Assembly (NCBI GenBank): GCA_038496675.1
Contig: CM076669.1
Coordinates: 8,257,720-8,321,719 of the forward strand
DNA length: 64,000 bases
Direction: 5' to 3'
From: Rachycentron canadum
Taxonomy: Eukaryota > Chordata > Actinopteri > Carangiformes > Rachycentridae
Each line of letters starts with the position of its first letter. Within the stretch, counting starts at the first letter, position 1. The notes beneath the pieces were generated by a model, which saw only the letters and a program-made list of their open reading frames with translations, did no database searches and was not told the DNA's origin. A program made the translations under genes and the position numbers. Positions 27,903 through 40,336 of the stretch are shown in pieces.

Positions 27903-30174
27903 CTGCAAGAAGAAAGTAATGACTTCAGTTACCATCCCTGTCAAGTTGACATCCCATTTCCACATACTAAGGAATATTTGAGAGCGAAGGAATCAATGAA
28001 GGAGATACAGACATTAAAGGATATAATAGAGCAAGTTGTCGCAGCTGTCAGAACCAAACTCATCCATCTACATAATCTTTGTCGTAATCTATAAAACAAC
28101 AGAAGTGTTGCATATGTAGACATCAACATAGTTTGTGACGAAAATTGTAAAGGGAGTGGTGAAGACATCTGTGCCATTTCACAATCGAGTGTTGTTGGAG
28201 AAAAGTCAACAGTTGGAAACAAAACAGCTTCATTAGTTAGCTCTCCAACACAACAATAGAAAGTGTTTCATTTGTTCCCTCTGTCTTACACAGATAAGGA
28301 AATGTTAGACAGCCAGCTTTAATGATTTGAAAATCAGCTCAATAGAACCCTGTTGGGGTGTTTTTAAGTGTGTGCTCACCACAGATTGCATATAACATAC
28401 ATCTAATGCCACATGATGTCAAACAACTTTTCTTCCCTCTGCTGAAACTTATCTGATACTCAAAGAACACAGAAATACATAACAATGCAAATTATTATCC
28501 TATATTTAAAGGTTAACTGTTCTTTTTCACTTTTGCCCCTTGTTAGCAATTATTATTAATCAAAGTTTTCTTGTTTAAAAGTGGTTGACCAAAAGGATAG
28601 AAGCCCCCCTCCCGATTCATTAGTGTTTTAATGTGTGTGTCTGAGTGAGGCCCCTTAGTTCCATTTACATACAATGATACTTTTGACATGGTTTTCAACC
28701 TGGGGGCCATCTCATACGAGTTAAGTCTTAAGGGCCACATGTTAAATAGCGCAGCAGAAAAGAAGAAATAGAATTAAACTTTTTTCCCATCAAAAAATTA
28801 GTAAAATTAAAACAATCTGAAGGAGGGTTGGGAGGGTGTGCAATTTGACAACATCAATGCCCAACCTCGGAGACCTATTGCTTCTGAATGGAAGAAAAAC
28901 ACTGCAATCACAATTCTTGTGGAACATCTTGCAAGAAAAGTAGGAGCTGTTATTGCAGCCCATGGATATGTCCTTATGGTTTGTTGTATAATGCAGAGTA
29001 CACAGACATAGTAAATAGAAATACATAATCATGCAAATATAATTTAAATAAATTAACTCTCCAATAAAAGGTCTAAACATGTTTTTATGCTGTAGCCTTT
29101 TGTTAAATGTTATCCCCTATGAAATTATTTACATAAATCTCTGGTGCAAGTGGCTCACAAGCTTGAATTTATGTACGTCCAGCTGAGCTTATCACTCTCC
29201 TCCTCTTCTGTCTCTCTGAGATCCTTTAGAAATCACCATACAATACCATTTTCCAGCTAGTTCGGCTCAAAGGCCAGTCAGAGGCGCGTTAGTCACAGAG
29301 AATTATCAATTAGCACAGATGAAATGGCCACTTGAAAAGACCTCTCAAAACATATCGCCCTCTCTCTCCCTCTAACTCTCTATTTTGCACTACCTCCCTC
29401 TCAATTTGATTCTCCCTCTTTCTCTCTCTCGCCTTTGAAACAGAGTATGAAAAGCACGTCAAGGATCCACAGTTTTGCACCACCTGCATTTCACCCAGCA
29501 TGTTTTGCAGTGGTGGGGTGTTAAATGATATTTAGTGCCTTTAAGTGTAGCACCACATAATGGCTTGTGTGCATCCACACAGCTAAAGATAGCACCAACT
29601 ATGTACATTGATAAAGATAACAGGGGCTTCATATTAGTCAACATGTCACTGTCACAACTCTACTGAAAAACATCAACAAATCTATGAAATGATTATTACA
29701 TTTTCTAAAAGGATGAAATTGATGATGTTTATTATCATTATTGTACCTTTTCATTTGACCAACAGTCAAAAACCTTAAGATACTAAATCAGCAATGATAT
29801 AAAAACAAATGCAGTAAATTGTCAAATTTCATGACACTTTTGCCTGATAAATTGTGTGTTTAAATTAGTGTTTTAGTTTATGAATTAATTGACTAACTCA
29901 CCTCATGTTTCAGAGCTAATTTACAATCATTTCTATGCAAAAGGTTTGTCTGGTGGTTCAATTCTGTTTATTCTCTTTTCCTGTGATGACCTTAAAGTCA
30001 TATTGGCTTTAGAAGAGAAGCAATGAGGAATAGAAATAGTATGAGGGAGGAGAGAATAATACATGTGGGGGTAAAGAGAAATTAAAAAGTGATGAAGAGA
30101 AGAGAGAGAGATGTGGAGGGACAGCTACGTAAAACAGACTAAAAGGAGAGTCTGAATAGTTTCTATTCATATTC

Positions 30175-30238
30175 TACACATACACACACACACGCACGCA
30201 CACACACACACACGCACACGCATGCACACGCACACACA
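30175..30238. repeat. CA/CG alternating microsatellite
   Basis: 64 bp of unbroken purine-pyrimidine alternation, mostly CA with several CG and one GCATGC. Confidence 0.93.
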
Positions 30239-31365
30239 GACTGTTGCTAGAGCCCATACTAAGTGTCTCCATATAGCATTTTTTTTCCTGTGCAGAGAGG
30301 AGAGAGTGTATGCGGCAGCATCTTTTTTTTCAGAGCACTCCATCTGGAAAATCTCTGAACTTTTCAGAAAGGCACCGGTGTCATCACTACATCTCCTTTT
30401 AAGAAGGTTAACATTAGCGTTTGAGTTGGACTGTCCACAATGAATGCAAGTCAACGCACTGTCATAAAAAGAATCACTGCGCAAACTCGCAATAGTGTAC
30501 ATTTGTGTGTGCATGTGTGTGTGAGTGCATGTGCATGTGTGTGTGAGAGCGCATGTGCATGTTTGTGCCTCCAAGGTTGCTCAGCACCAGGTACAAGCTC
30601 TTTCACCCATATGGTGAACATTCCAGAGGGAGCAAACTCTGTCACTTCTCATCATACACACACAACCACACACAAAACCACACATACACAGACGCACAGG
30701 CAGGCTGGGAGTTGGGCTCACAGGCACAAAGACCAGCTTTCATTCATGCTGCACTGCCATAGCTGCATTTCCTGGATCTGTGTGTTTCAGAGAGTGCAAA
30801 ATGAACTGTGTGTATTTGTGTTCCACGACTTCACAAATATTTTTTATTTTTCTGTCATTTCCACAACAAATTCTTATATCTAAATGACAAAAAAGGTCTA
30901 AACCCGCAAGCACAACCCTTCTGAAGTCTCCTTGAGCGACACTACACATTGCTAGTGCAAGGGATGCAGCTTATTTCTGCCCTTTTGACTTCCCTGTGAG
31001 AAGGTTGCAAGGAAAAGGACAATTTCCTCGCAAGGATCAATACAATATTATTTCACATCCAGTAAGGCCAAGTCACAATAAGAGCCATAATTCAAGCAGA
31101 GGCACATATAGAGAGACAGTCAGAGGGACGATAACAGCATAAGAGTGGTAAAGGTTATGTTTATGCCAGGGGCACCATGATGCCAGCTGATAGTGTGTGT
31201 GTTTGGCAAAGCCAAGCATGTTCAGTTAGTGAAGGCTAATGTGAGTGAACACTTAACTGGCAATGAAACAGGACTCAGTCAGTATGTTTGTGTGTGTGCG
31301 TGTGTTGGAGCGTTCACAAAGCCTTCCTTCAGGCTGAGGGGTCCTCTCTTGCTGTCCCTCTGTCT

Positions 31366-31395
31366 TGTGCGTGCGCACGCGCGTGCGCGCGCACA

Positions 31396-31452
<57 letters not shown>
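31366..31452. repeat. GC-rich alternating tract plus (CA)27
   Basis: 31366-31396 alternates purine and pyrimidine with many CG steps (GCGCACGCGCGTGCGCGCGC core). After a single break it continues as pure CA to 31452. Confidence 0.95.
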
Positions 31453-31454
<2 letters not shown>

Positions 31455-32327
31455 TCAATTAGACCATTTTTATGGCATTAAGGTCCACTGGCTATTGTGC
31501 CATTACCCCCACACAACACTGAAAACAAAGCACAGCTGGCAGGCAGGGAATGCACACACATATGCACACGCGCACATAGACAAGCACACACACATGCACA
31601 CACGCACATACACACAGGCTCAGAGGGTTTAGCTGATGGGCTATGTTGCTGAGTTGCAGATAAAGAAAAACAGAGCAAAGCTTTGCTATCAGCATCTAAC
31701 AAGCTAATCAGTTTAGGCTTCACCAATACACTGTAGGCCAAAGTTTCCTGCAGCTTTCATACGGATTGACTGTAAAGAAAGCTTGCTTTAACACAACATT
31801 TCTTGAAAGTTAGGTTGTAGAATTTTATAAGAAAAATGTATTCAAATACCACACATACTGAGCAGTAAGTATTATTCCCCTATACTAACATAACCATAAG
31901 TTTTCTCCATCAGTCTCCATTGACTTTCATTTACATTGTGCACCAGCAGATTGGATTTTGCAAGTGAAGTTACAATTGTAAGGCCGATAGAAAAAGATCA
32001 AGCTTTGTTAATGAAAATTTGTCTGTGGAAAAAACGTTAATTAATTAACTTGACTTAACTATGGCAACCTCTGGCATTAGACAGAGGCAGCCAATTGTGC
32101 TGGCAGTGGTTTCATTTGTTGACAGAAATTATATTAAGGTGCTATGATTCATTTGTCAAAGATGTGCTACTGTTTAAAAATGCATCAGGTAACGCTTTCA
32201 AAAACCCTGAAAAGAGAAAAGAAAATTTTCTTTGTCACACCCTCTATCAAAGAACACAGATTCAGGGAGAGTAACATGGGATCATTAAAAACATTTCGCA
32301 GCTCTTATCTCTTCTTCTGTTCACTCA

Positions 32328-32681
<354 letters not shown>

Positions 32682-33787
32682 TCAAATGAGAAAGCACCAC
32701 ACAGCCATTCACAACTCTTTGCAATAGATCTTCATTTCCTTTTGATTAGTAGATTAGATTAGTTAATAACTGGCCACAACAACACAACACACTAACATTT
32801 ACGCACATACATCTTCATATGACTTATTTCCGCCTATACATTAACGCTTAAGACCTTGTATGTGACTTGTGAGTACTAACAGGGCTGCTTGCATACTCCT
32901 CTACTCAGTTTATCATCCAGACCACGATGTCCTGTTAATGCTTATGTGGCTTTTAATGTGTGTTGTGTATGTGTTTGTGTGCGTTTGATTATTTTATGTG
33001 CGAACATGCATTTGTCTAAGTTGCAATCGTGTACACAATCAAAGCATTTTGATTATTTAATCAAAGCAGCTCTCTTCCTGTCCTAAGAGGCTACTGTCTG
33101 AAGAGAGGAATACATGTGTGTGGGCATAAACACACAAATGTGCACACACACATACAAACTCTTCCACTACAGAGTTCCTCAGAGATTGTTGTCATAGTGA
33201 TGACCCCTGCCTGAGGGGGTCCTGGGAAATGTCCTGAAATGGCCTTGAGAGGGAGGGATTAAATAATTCTCTGACCATTGTAAACTTTCAGATAATTCAT
33301 TATCCACCTAATCATCTCTCATCTCTGCTTTCTAAATTTTTTTGTCAAGTTAATAACTGGAATGGTGGAAGGCAGTGGTGCAAAAAGTTTGATTTCCTGT
33401 GTAAACAACACAGAAAATATTCTATATTCAGAAATCCACTCTCTCCATCCATCTGAGGGTACACATTTTTTAAAAAAATATGTAAATATATTTAGCTCCA
33501 TCCACCCATCTGTCAATCCATCCAAGTCCCTGCTCCGCCTAATGTTTCTACTCTTTCCCATGAACATGCAGACAGAGGGCCAGAGGTTTGGGACAGAAAA
33601 CCAGTCAGGTCTCTCCAGGCTTTGGCCCCTGGGAAGAATTAGTTGAACCTGAATGTGGAGTTTCTGTATGTGTCCAAGTTTACCAAAATAGCTTCAGAAG
33701 CTAACAGGCTTGGCAAAGATTCCCCAGAAAGTTTAGTTGTCCTACATTCACACTCTGAGGCAAATCAAAAAGTATATAAAAGCCAAG

Positions 33788-33805
33788 CTCCAAACTAGTT
33801 TGGAG
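33788..33805. repeat. 18-bp perfect palindrome
   Basis: CTCCAAAC-TA-GTTTGGAG reads the same on both strands. Probably incidental. Confidence 0.8.
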
Positions 33806-34886
33806 AGTTACCATTGTTCAGCAGACATCAACACTAGGGCTTGAATGTACAGCAGTCCATAGGTGGAGTCGGAGTTAACTTGGCATTATTATTATCCTGG
33901 CAAGGAACAGCTAGCAAGCTAATTTAAAGGAGAGGATGATTTGCTGAAGGGGAAGGTATTATTATCACAAAAAAGTGAGAATTAAAAATGTGTTTAATAA
34001 AAAATTAGCATTGATAAAAAAAAAAAAAAGATGGTAAAAAAATCAGGTCTAGTGCTCTAAAATCTACTTTCTCCTCCTCCTTTCTGAACAAGAACATCTC
34101 TTTTGAATTAAAAAATACAAATATTGTTTAATAATTATATATATTTTACATTTCTGCAAATGTCTTCAACTCAAATGCTCTGCTTTTACCACCTACAGTA
34201 GCAAAAAGGCACTGTTAACATAAAAAGCCCATGTTAGTGTTGGATAAAATCGTGTATAAAGTGGCCACATTAAGATTTGCTGTTAAGGCTGATGAAAGTC
34301 TAAAGCAAATCCAGCTAAACAAACAGCTCCCTCAGCATGGAGTAAGTACCGCGATTCTATTGAACTGGGTGTACTGAAAGTCAAACTACCATTAAGACAG
34401 TTACACACATGCACAAATATCCAGGGCCATCATTCATGCAACCACAGTTTTGACATGTCTGCTGTGGCTCCGCTGTTCCATTTGTGCTGCAAACCTTTTT
34501 TTTTTTTTAGAAGTGTTGGAGAGGTGTTTATTTGAGTTGGATTTTCAGAGGGGTATATACGCATAACTGTCAGCATGCACTGCATCAAAAATGACTCAGG
34601 AATAACAGCTGACACACGATTACAACTGCTAGATTTTAACAAAAGACTCATGCTTTGATTTTTTTTTTGTTCTTAATTATCATCATACAAACTGATCTGG
34701 AAGTGGCCTGACAGTGGAAGGTATGACATGAATTATAATACAAGAGATTTGCACAGTTTGAGAGACAGACAACTTGAAAAGCAAGTTGATTTTTGAACCT
34801 GACTAGGCTGCTCAGAAAGCTGTATTACACTTGTTTTGTCTCCTCTCTCTGTTTCTCTAACTTCTTCTCATTTTAGGCCATCCAGT

Positions 34887-34915
34887 GCTCTTTATACACA
34901 CAGTGTATAAAGAGC
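34887..34915. repeat. 13-bp perfect hairpin
   Basis: GCTCTTTATACAC at 34887-34899 and its exact reverse complement at 34903-34915, with a 3-nt loop ACA. No poly(T) or element ends nearby. Confidence 0.85.
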
Positions 34916-35595
34916 CAGCTTAGAGATTTTTCACATAAAACACCCGTCTTCCTATTCTGTGTGTGTCAGTTTCAGAACCTCAAGAGTTGATTGTTTTTCT
35001 ATTTATCATGCGTACTGCAGACCCTCCAACACATGGTTAGTATTAGTAGTCTACGTGGAAGCAATTAATCTCACACACACATATGCACATATCCTCCCTC
35101 TCAAACACACAAAACCTCTCCGTCTCTCTCTCACAACACACACAGATACACACACGCCCAGGCTGTGTATCTGCTGGTGACAGGCAGACAGTGTGGCGCT
35201 CTGAAGAATAAAACAGAGAAAAACATCTGGTAGGAACAGCTCAGCCTGACACACATAAACACATACAGATACACGTCTCTGCCTCCTTTCCTTCCGTTCA
35301 TACAGACCCATAAAGGGCAAAATCCATAAGGAGAGTGAATAATCAGGTTAGTGACTGGAAAGAAATGAGAGAGGAAAAGATGAGAGCCTGAGAGAGAAGA
35401 GGGGGATGGCCTAAAGAGACAGAGTGAGAGAGAGAAGAAGGCAGACAGAATGACAGAAAGGTGAGTATGTGGGAGCAATAATTCAGTTATCTGTGATAGG
35501 TCAACCAAACCTCCTATCCATCAACTGGGCCAATCAGATTATAGTATCGACATTCTACCATACAGCGGACAGTGTTTCCATTCGCCATGACCTTC

Positions 35596-35622
35596 TGTGT
35601 GTGTGTGTGTGTGTGTGTGTGT
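35596..35622. repeat. (TG)n microsatellite
   Basis: About thirteen TG units in the long intron. Confidence 0.9.
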
Positions 35623-36686
35623 TGCAAGTTAGGATTAGGCATTAAACTGTTTTTGAAAGTTCCTGTAGACACACGGCATCACGCAGTTTTCAATAGCACA
35701 AGGAGGAGGGGGGAAAAAAAAAAAAAAAAACCTTGACCTGAATGTACCAACAACTCAAGCATGAAAACACAAACCAGCAGGAGAACTAACAAGATAACAT
35801 TTTTATTTCTCAACTTCCTGCTTATTCAACATTTCATAGCATATGCAGTGAGGAAAAGGTGGACACGAAAATGTATTTAACTACTGACGGCAAAAATATA
35901 CAACTCATCCAGTTTGTAATTTAAACATGTATTTAATCTTAAAATTAAGTTATAAAATCAGGCTCTTCTGATGCTGTATATTTAAACTCACCTCAGTAAG
36001 AAAGCACTGAAAATATGACTTATTTCTGCTTAGACACAAAATAATTCTCTACAACTACACAGCAACATGCTGCCAACATCCAGTGATGATTTATTTAGAG
36101 GCAGCAACCACAATGAACCTAAGCACAGGAGTCTGGACTTGTGCATATTGCTAGTTTGCATCGTATTAGCTGGCTAATGATGCAAGCCTGGCAAAAAGAC
36201 AAATGAAGTCCCGAAACTGAGACAAATAGAGTAAGAAAACACACAGGAAAAGGCCTTTTACAAGTTAGTTTTGAACTTTTGGCCATTAGTCTAATGACAT
36301 TGTACTTAACAAGATATTTTCTAGATCTAGAATCTCAAAGCTAAAAAGAGAATATGTCATATGGGTTAAAAAAATACAAACAGGTAGACAAGAATACAGA
36401 TTTTCCACACCAAGGTTATCCAAACTCATTGGGAGGAGAGGATAAAGTATCAGTTTCACAGACTCATCACACTCTGCTGCCCTCCTCTTTTTCTTCCTAG
36501 CACCTTTGATTTGAACCAGCAACCACCTCTTCTCAACTCAACCAAACTAGACACAAAATGAAAACAGAAGCAGATCTCTGCATGAATTTAAATTAAGAGG
36601 ACTTAAAACTCTCTCTCTCATCCCTCTCTTCTATGTCTTCACCTTCTCTCTCTCTTTCTCTCTCTCACTGTGTGTGCCAACCAGAA

Positions 36687-36730
36687 GTTACCATAGAGAC
36701 CAAGATGGGTTCCGACGTTACCATGGAAAC
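36687..36730. promoter_or_regulatory. tandem X-box-like (RFX) sites
   Basis: GTTACCATAGAGAC at 36687-36700 and GTTACCATGGAAAC at 36717-36730, exactly 30 bp apart. Both fit the imperfect inverted repeat GTTRCC-AT-GGNAAC bound by RFX factors; the second is the better match. They sit beside a CAGCAGCGGCAACAG patch in a locally GC-richer segment. Enhancer function is inference. Confidence 0.45.
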
Positions 36731-36776
36731 TGTGGGGCTGCAGCAGCGGCAACAGTAGACTCGCTCTCTCTCTCTA

Positions 36777-36805
36777 ACGCGCACACACACGCGCATGCAT
36801 ACATA
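36777..36805. repeat. alternating ACGC/CA/GCATGCAT tract
   Basis: 29 bp of perfect purine-pyrimidine alternation just downstream of the X-box-like pair. Confidence 0.85.
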
Positions 36806-37707
36806 GATGACACTGATCAGTATTGTACCAAGAATATCCACAGCACATAGTCCTAATTACTACTCTACTGTCAGCATCCAGATTTTCTATTGTGTGTCTG
36901 TGTGTGCACATGTTTACTAATGTTATGTTTGTGTGTGTACAACAGCGTGTGCTTTTGTAAATGTGTGAAATTGTGCGTCTGTATGCTTGTGCCTGCTCCA
37001 GTGGTCCATGCTACATGCTTGCTTAGCACTTGGCCACTACCAGTTGATAGCATTGAACTTAGTCTAACATGAATTGTGAATGTGCCTCTCTGTCACCCTG
37101 CAGAGGCCTGTGGCCTAACAAAGCTTTCATAGCTACAGCAATATGCCACACTGTTTACAGGCTACAGTATAATGCAGTACATGCAGTTTGGCAGTGAACT
37201 AAACATCCTACAGTTTCAGTGAATGACACTGTATTGTGTTTCTCCCAAATTAACCTGCTTCAGTCAGAAAGTGGAAAGATCTTTGTGTATAAAATTATAT
37301 GCAATAGATACAAATGGGCAAATAACTCATCATAATTATGGCCTATTTATTATATTTCTTCAGTGGGTAATAGAATTTTTGATTGAATTTGAATGTTGGG
37401 TTAAGTTGTGGGTCAGTGAGCAAAAATCAGCATTGTTAGTGCAGAATGGTAAACTGGAGACAGATTATTGTAATCAAGGCTGACATCGCTCAAAAGAAGA
37501 GATATAAATCAATAATGTCATATCATCTTTTGATGTAGAACCCAGGGCAGTGAAAAAAATAGCAGCTAGGTCATTTTCTCACTACTTAAAACAGTCATGT
37601 TATTTGGCAAAGAGTACTCCACAGCTAACAGTCATAAAAAGATGAAAAACTCTCCGTTAATGCCCTGCCCTGCACCAAGGACATAGAGGTACCAGTTGTA
37701 TTGTCAT

Positions 37708-37742
37708 ATAGGAGAGGAGAAAAGAGGAGAGGAGAGGAGAGT
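37708..37742. repeat. (GGAGA)n imperfect tandem repeat
   Basis: Purine-only tandem GGAGAGGAGA units with one AAAA interruption. Confidence 0.8.
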
Positions 37743-38879
37743 CAGTGGGGAGGCAGCAGCCTCGAGATTAGACAGTGCACCATGCTTTCTAATGTGGGTG
37801 TGCAAAATGGGTGAGCTACACTCTCCTCTCAACAGGACTCACTACTGAGGTTTGACTGAAAATGTTGAACTCTGGTAGCACCTTGGACTGAAAGGCTGAT
37901 ATACTGTCAATCATCTTTTTCAGTTAACCTGTGCTCTGTCAGTAGGAAATTGAAGTGTTTTCTTCTCTCTCTACTCACTGCATGGCAAACAAGTCTTACG
38001 CTGAAAACAAATAAATACACAGGAAAAAAAAACAAAACACATAACTGAGAAGGTTCTGACTTTTATTTTAACTACTGTAGATAATAAAAGGGTCAATCAA
38101 TATCTCTACATATATTATGATCCAGTTCAATAGAACCCACAGTTGCTGTGGTTTTACTGGGATGTTCCCAGGTGTGAACTTATTAGTTATGATTGAAAAT
38201 GACAAGGCAAGAGGACATTGTATTTACATGTAAATTATCCAGCCTCCAGACGCAGTAGATTGAGGAGGCATTGCATCCAATTTGATTGGATTTTGGACAT
38301 TATGCACAATACAAAAACAACAATGACATTCTCCAGGATCTTGGCTTTTGGCGAAGCCTGTCTTTCACTGGAGAGCCTCTTTGAACTTAACATGCCACGT
38401 TCAATACGAGTCTCATTAACAGACCTAAGCTCCAATCTATGGGCCTCTGGACAAGGATTATGTTAGAGATTACATGTGTGTATGTGTGTGTGTGAGAGAG
38501 GGAGAGAGTTAGAGAGAGTGTGCATTACAGACATCGGTAACCTCTGACCTTTGAAAGAAAGCTAGATCACTTAAAACAGTTGACTGGGATTCATGTGCAC
38601 ACACAGACACAACCAATACTTTGACATTCATCCATATGTTGTAATGGCAAGTTTACAGCAATGTGGCTGATGACCTTTTGATAGTTTAGACAGAAAATGT
38701 TCTATAAGGGAACCATGCTTTGAAAATCTCCTGCATGTGGACACAGCATAATTAAATCCATTTCTTTCCTTCTTCTGTTGGCCCGTTTGTTTCCTCCAGC
38801 GATCTGAATATCAAAGTTTACAGAAAGACAAAAACTCCTGTTTCCAGGCAACAGGCTGCTACAGTGCCTGTAGTTACCA

Positions 38880-38942
38880 GATGAAGGAAGGAAGAAAGAA
38901 AGGGAAAGACAGAGAGAGAAAGAAAGAAAGAAAGACAGAAAG
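38880..38942. repeat. (GAAA)n purine tract
   Basis: GAAGGAAGG followed by several GAAA units, almost free of pyrimidines. Confidence 0.8.
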
Positions 38943-40260
38943 GTTCCTGTTAAGAGTATTTGTGTGCACACGACAAAAGCCTTGTCACATAGTCTGTATG
39001 TGATCGTTCATTATTAACTGTAGTATTGATGATGACTGTTCAATGTGACGAGTTTTATTTGTCTTTCTGTGACAATTTTTATAAATACAGCCCGATGACA
39101 TATTACTTCCTCTCACATTGGCACTGAAATTAATGTTCGCCATCAGCTGTGGCCTTTGTGTTTTTTTCCAGGGGCAACTTTTAGGCGAAGGTGTGACTTA
39201 ATGTGAAGCAAAGCAAGATAAAATGTTTGATAAGATGGTCTTTTTCAGCACTGATTGTTTGTGATTTGTTTGTTATGTGAGCTCCCACAGAGAGAGAAAA
39301 AGAAAAAAGACAAGGCTAATTGGTGACAGAACTTACAGCACTCTACTGGGACTCGGCATGCAGATCAACTGCCACATACTATCTCAGTTTGTCCTTGTCT
39401 TACTCAGAAAATGTCACATGCTATTTATTTTTTCCTTTATCAAATTCTCCAACTTTCTCACACATACATAAACAAAGAAACCTGTAATCTGCTGAACCTC
39501 CAGGTTCATCCTTCGTGTCAGCAAGCACCATACCTGCTGAAAGGTCTCTCAGAAAACAGACTGTGCTACGATCAAGCTTTTGATTTTTCTGATTCATTAA
39601 TTTTCTTAATCTGCTTCCCCTGTTATAAGGTACACGGTCTGAAGCCTTTCCCAACATGCAGTTGTAGGAACAGGTCACCATTGGTCCATTACGGGCCCTA
39701 ACATATAAACAAATCCAGCCTCACATCCACAGAGCCAACCTGACCTGCCTGTCTTTGGACTAGAGGAGGACACCCAGACTGATGGTAAAACAAACACTTA
39801 AAATTGTCTGCAAATACAGACCGAGGTGTAGAAAACATGAGACAATATTTGGAGAAGGATGGCACAATAGAGAGAAGAGGGAATTTAAAGAGAGCGAGGT
39901 AGAGAGAGAGAAAGAGAAACAGAGTAATTGGTCTAAAAATAAAAGAACACAGGAGCATAAATCATCTCATATAGACAGCCAGTGTGTATGCGCGTGAATG
40001 TGCAAAGTGTGTATGCTACTTCGTGTCTGAGGGGAAGATAGCTGGTACCCTGGGGAGAGAAGGATAGAAAGAAAGCTGGAAATTGCAGGAAGAAAAAGAG
40101 AGAAGGATAAAGACCTGGGATGGAGGGATGAGTGAAAACAGAGGAAGAAAGTGATATTTCTCTATCTTTTCATTTTGGCTTTTTCATTTGCCTTCTCACA
40201 ACTCAGACACACTTTTTTTCTCCCTTTTCTTACCTTAACAGTTCTGCATTCTGGTGTTGG

Positions 40261-40262
<2 letters not shown>

Positions 40263-40326
<64 letters not shown>

Positions 40327-40336
40327 ATGCGCGCGC
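40263..40336. repeat. (GT)31 plus GCATGCGCGCGC
   Basis: 74 bp of unbroken purine-pyrimidine alternation: 31 GT units then GCATGCGCGCGC. It is the longest perfect microsatellite in the window. Confidence 0.96.

Noticed and set aside
27600..28094. 164-residue open frame on the plus strand
   Set aside because: It overlaps the IS4 exon in antisense; the peptide has no recognisable family and its length follows from the conserved exon on the other strand.
30175..31616. CRISPR-like regularly spaced repeats
   Set aside because: These are CA/TG microsatellites without unique spacers, in a vertebrate intron.
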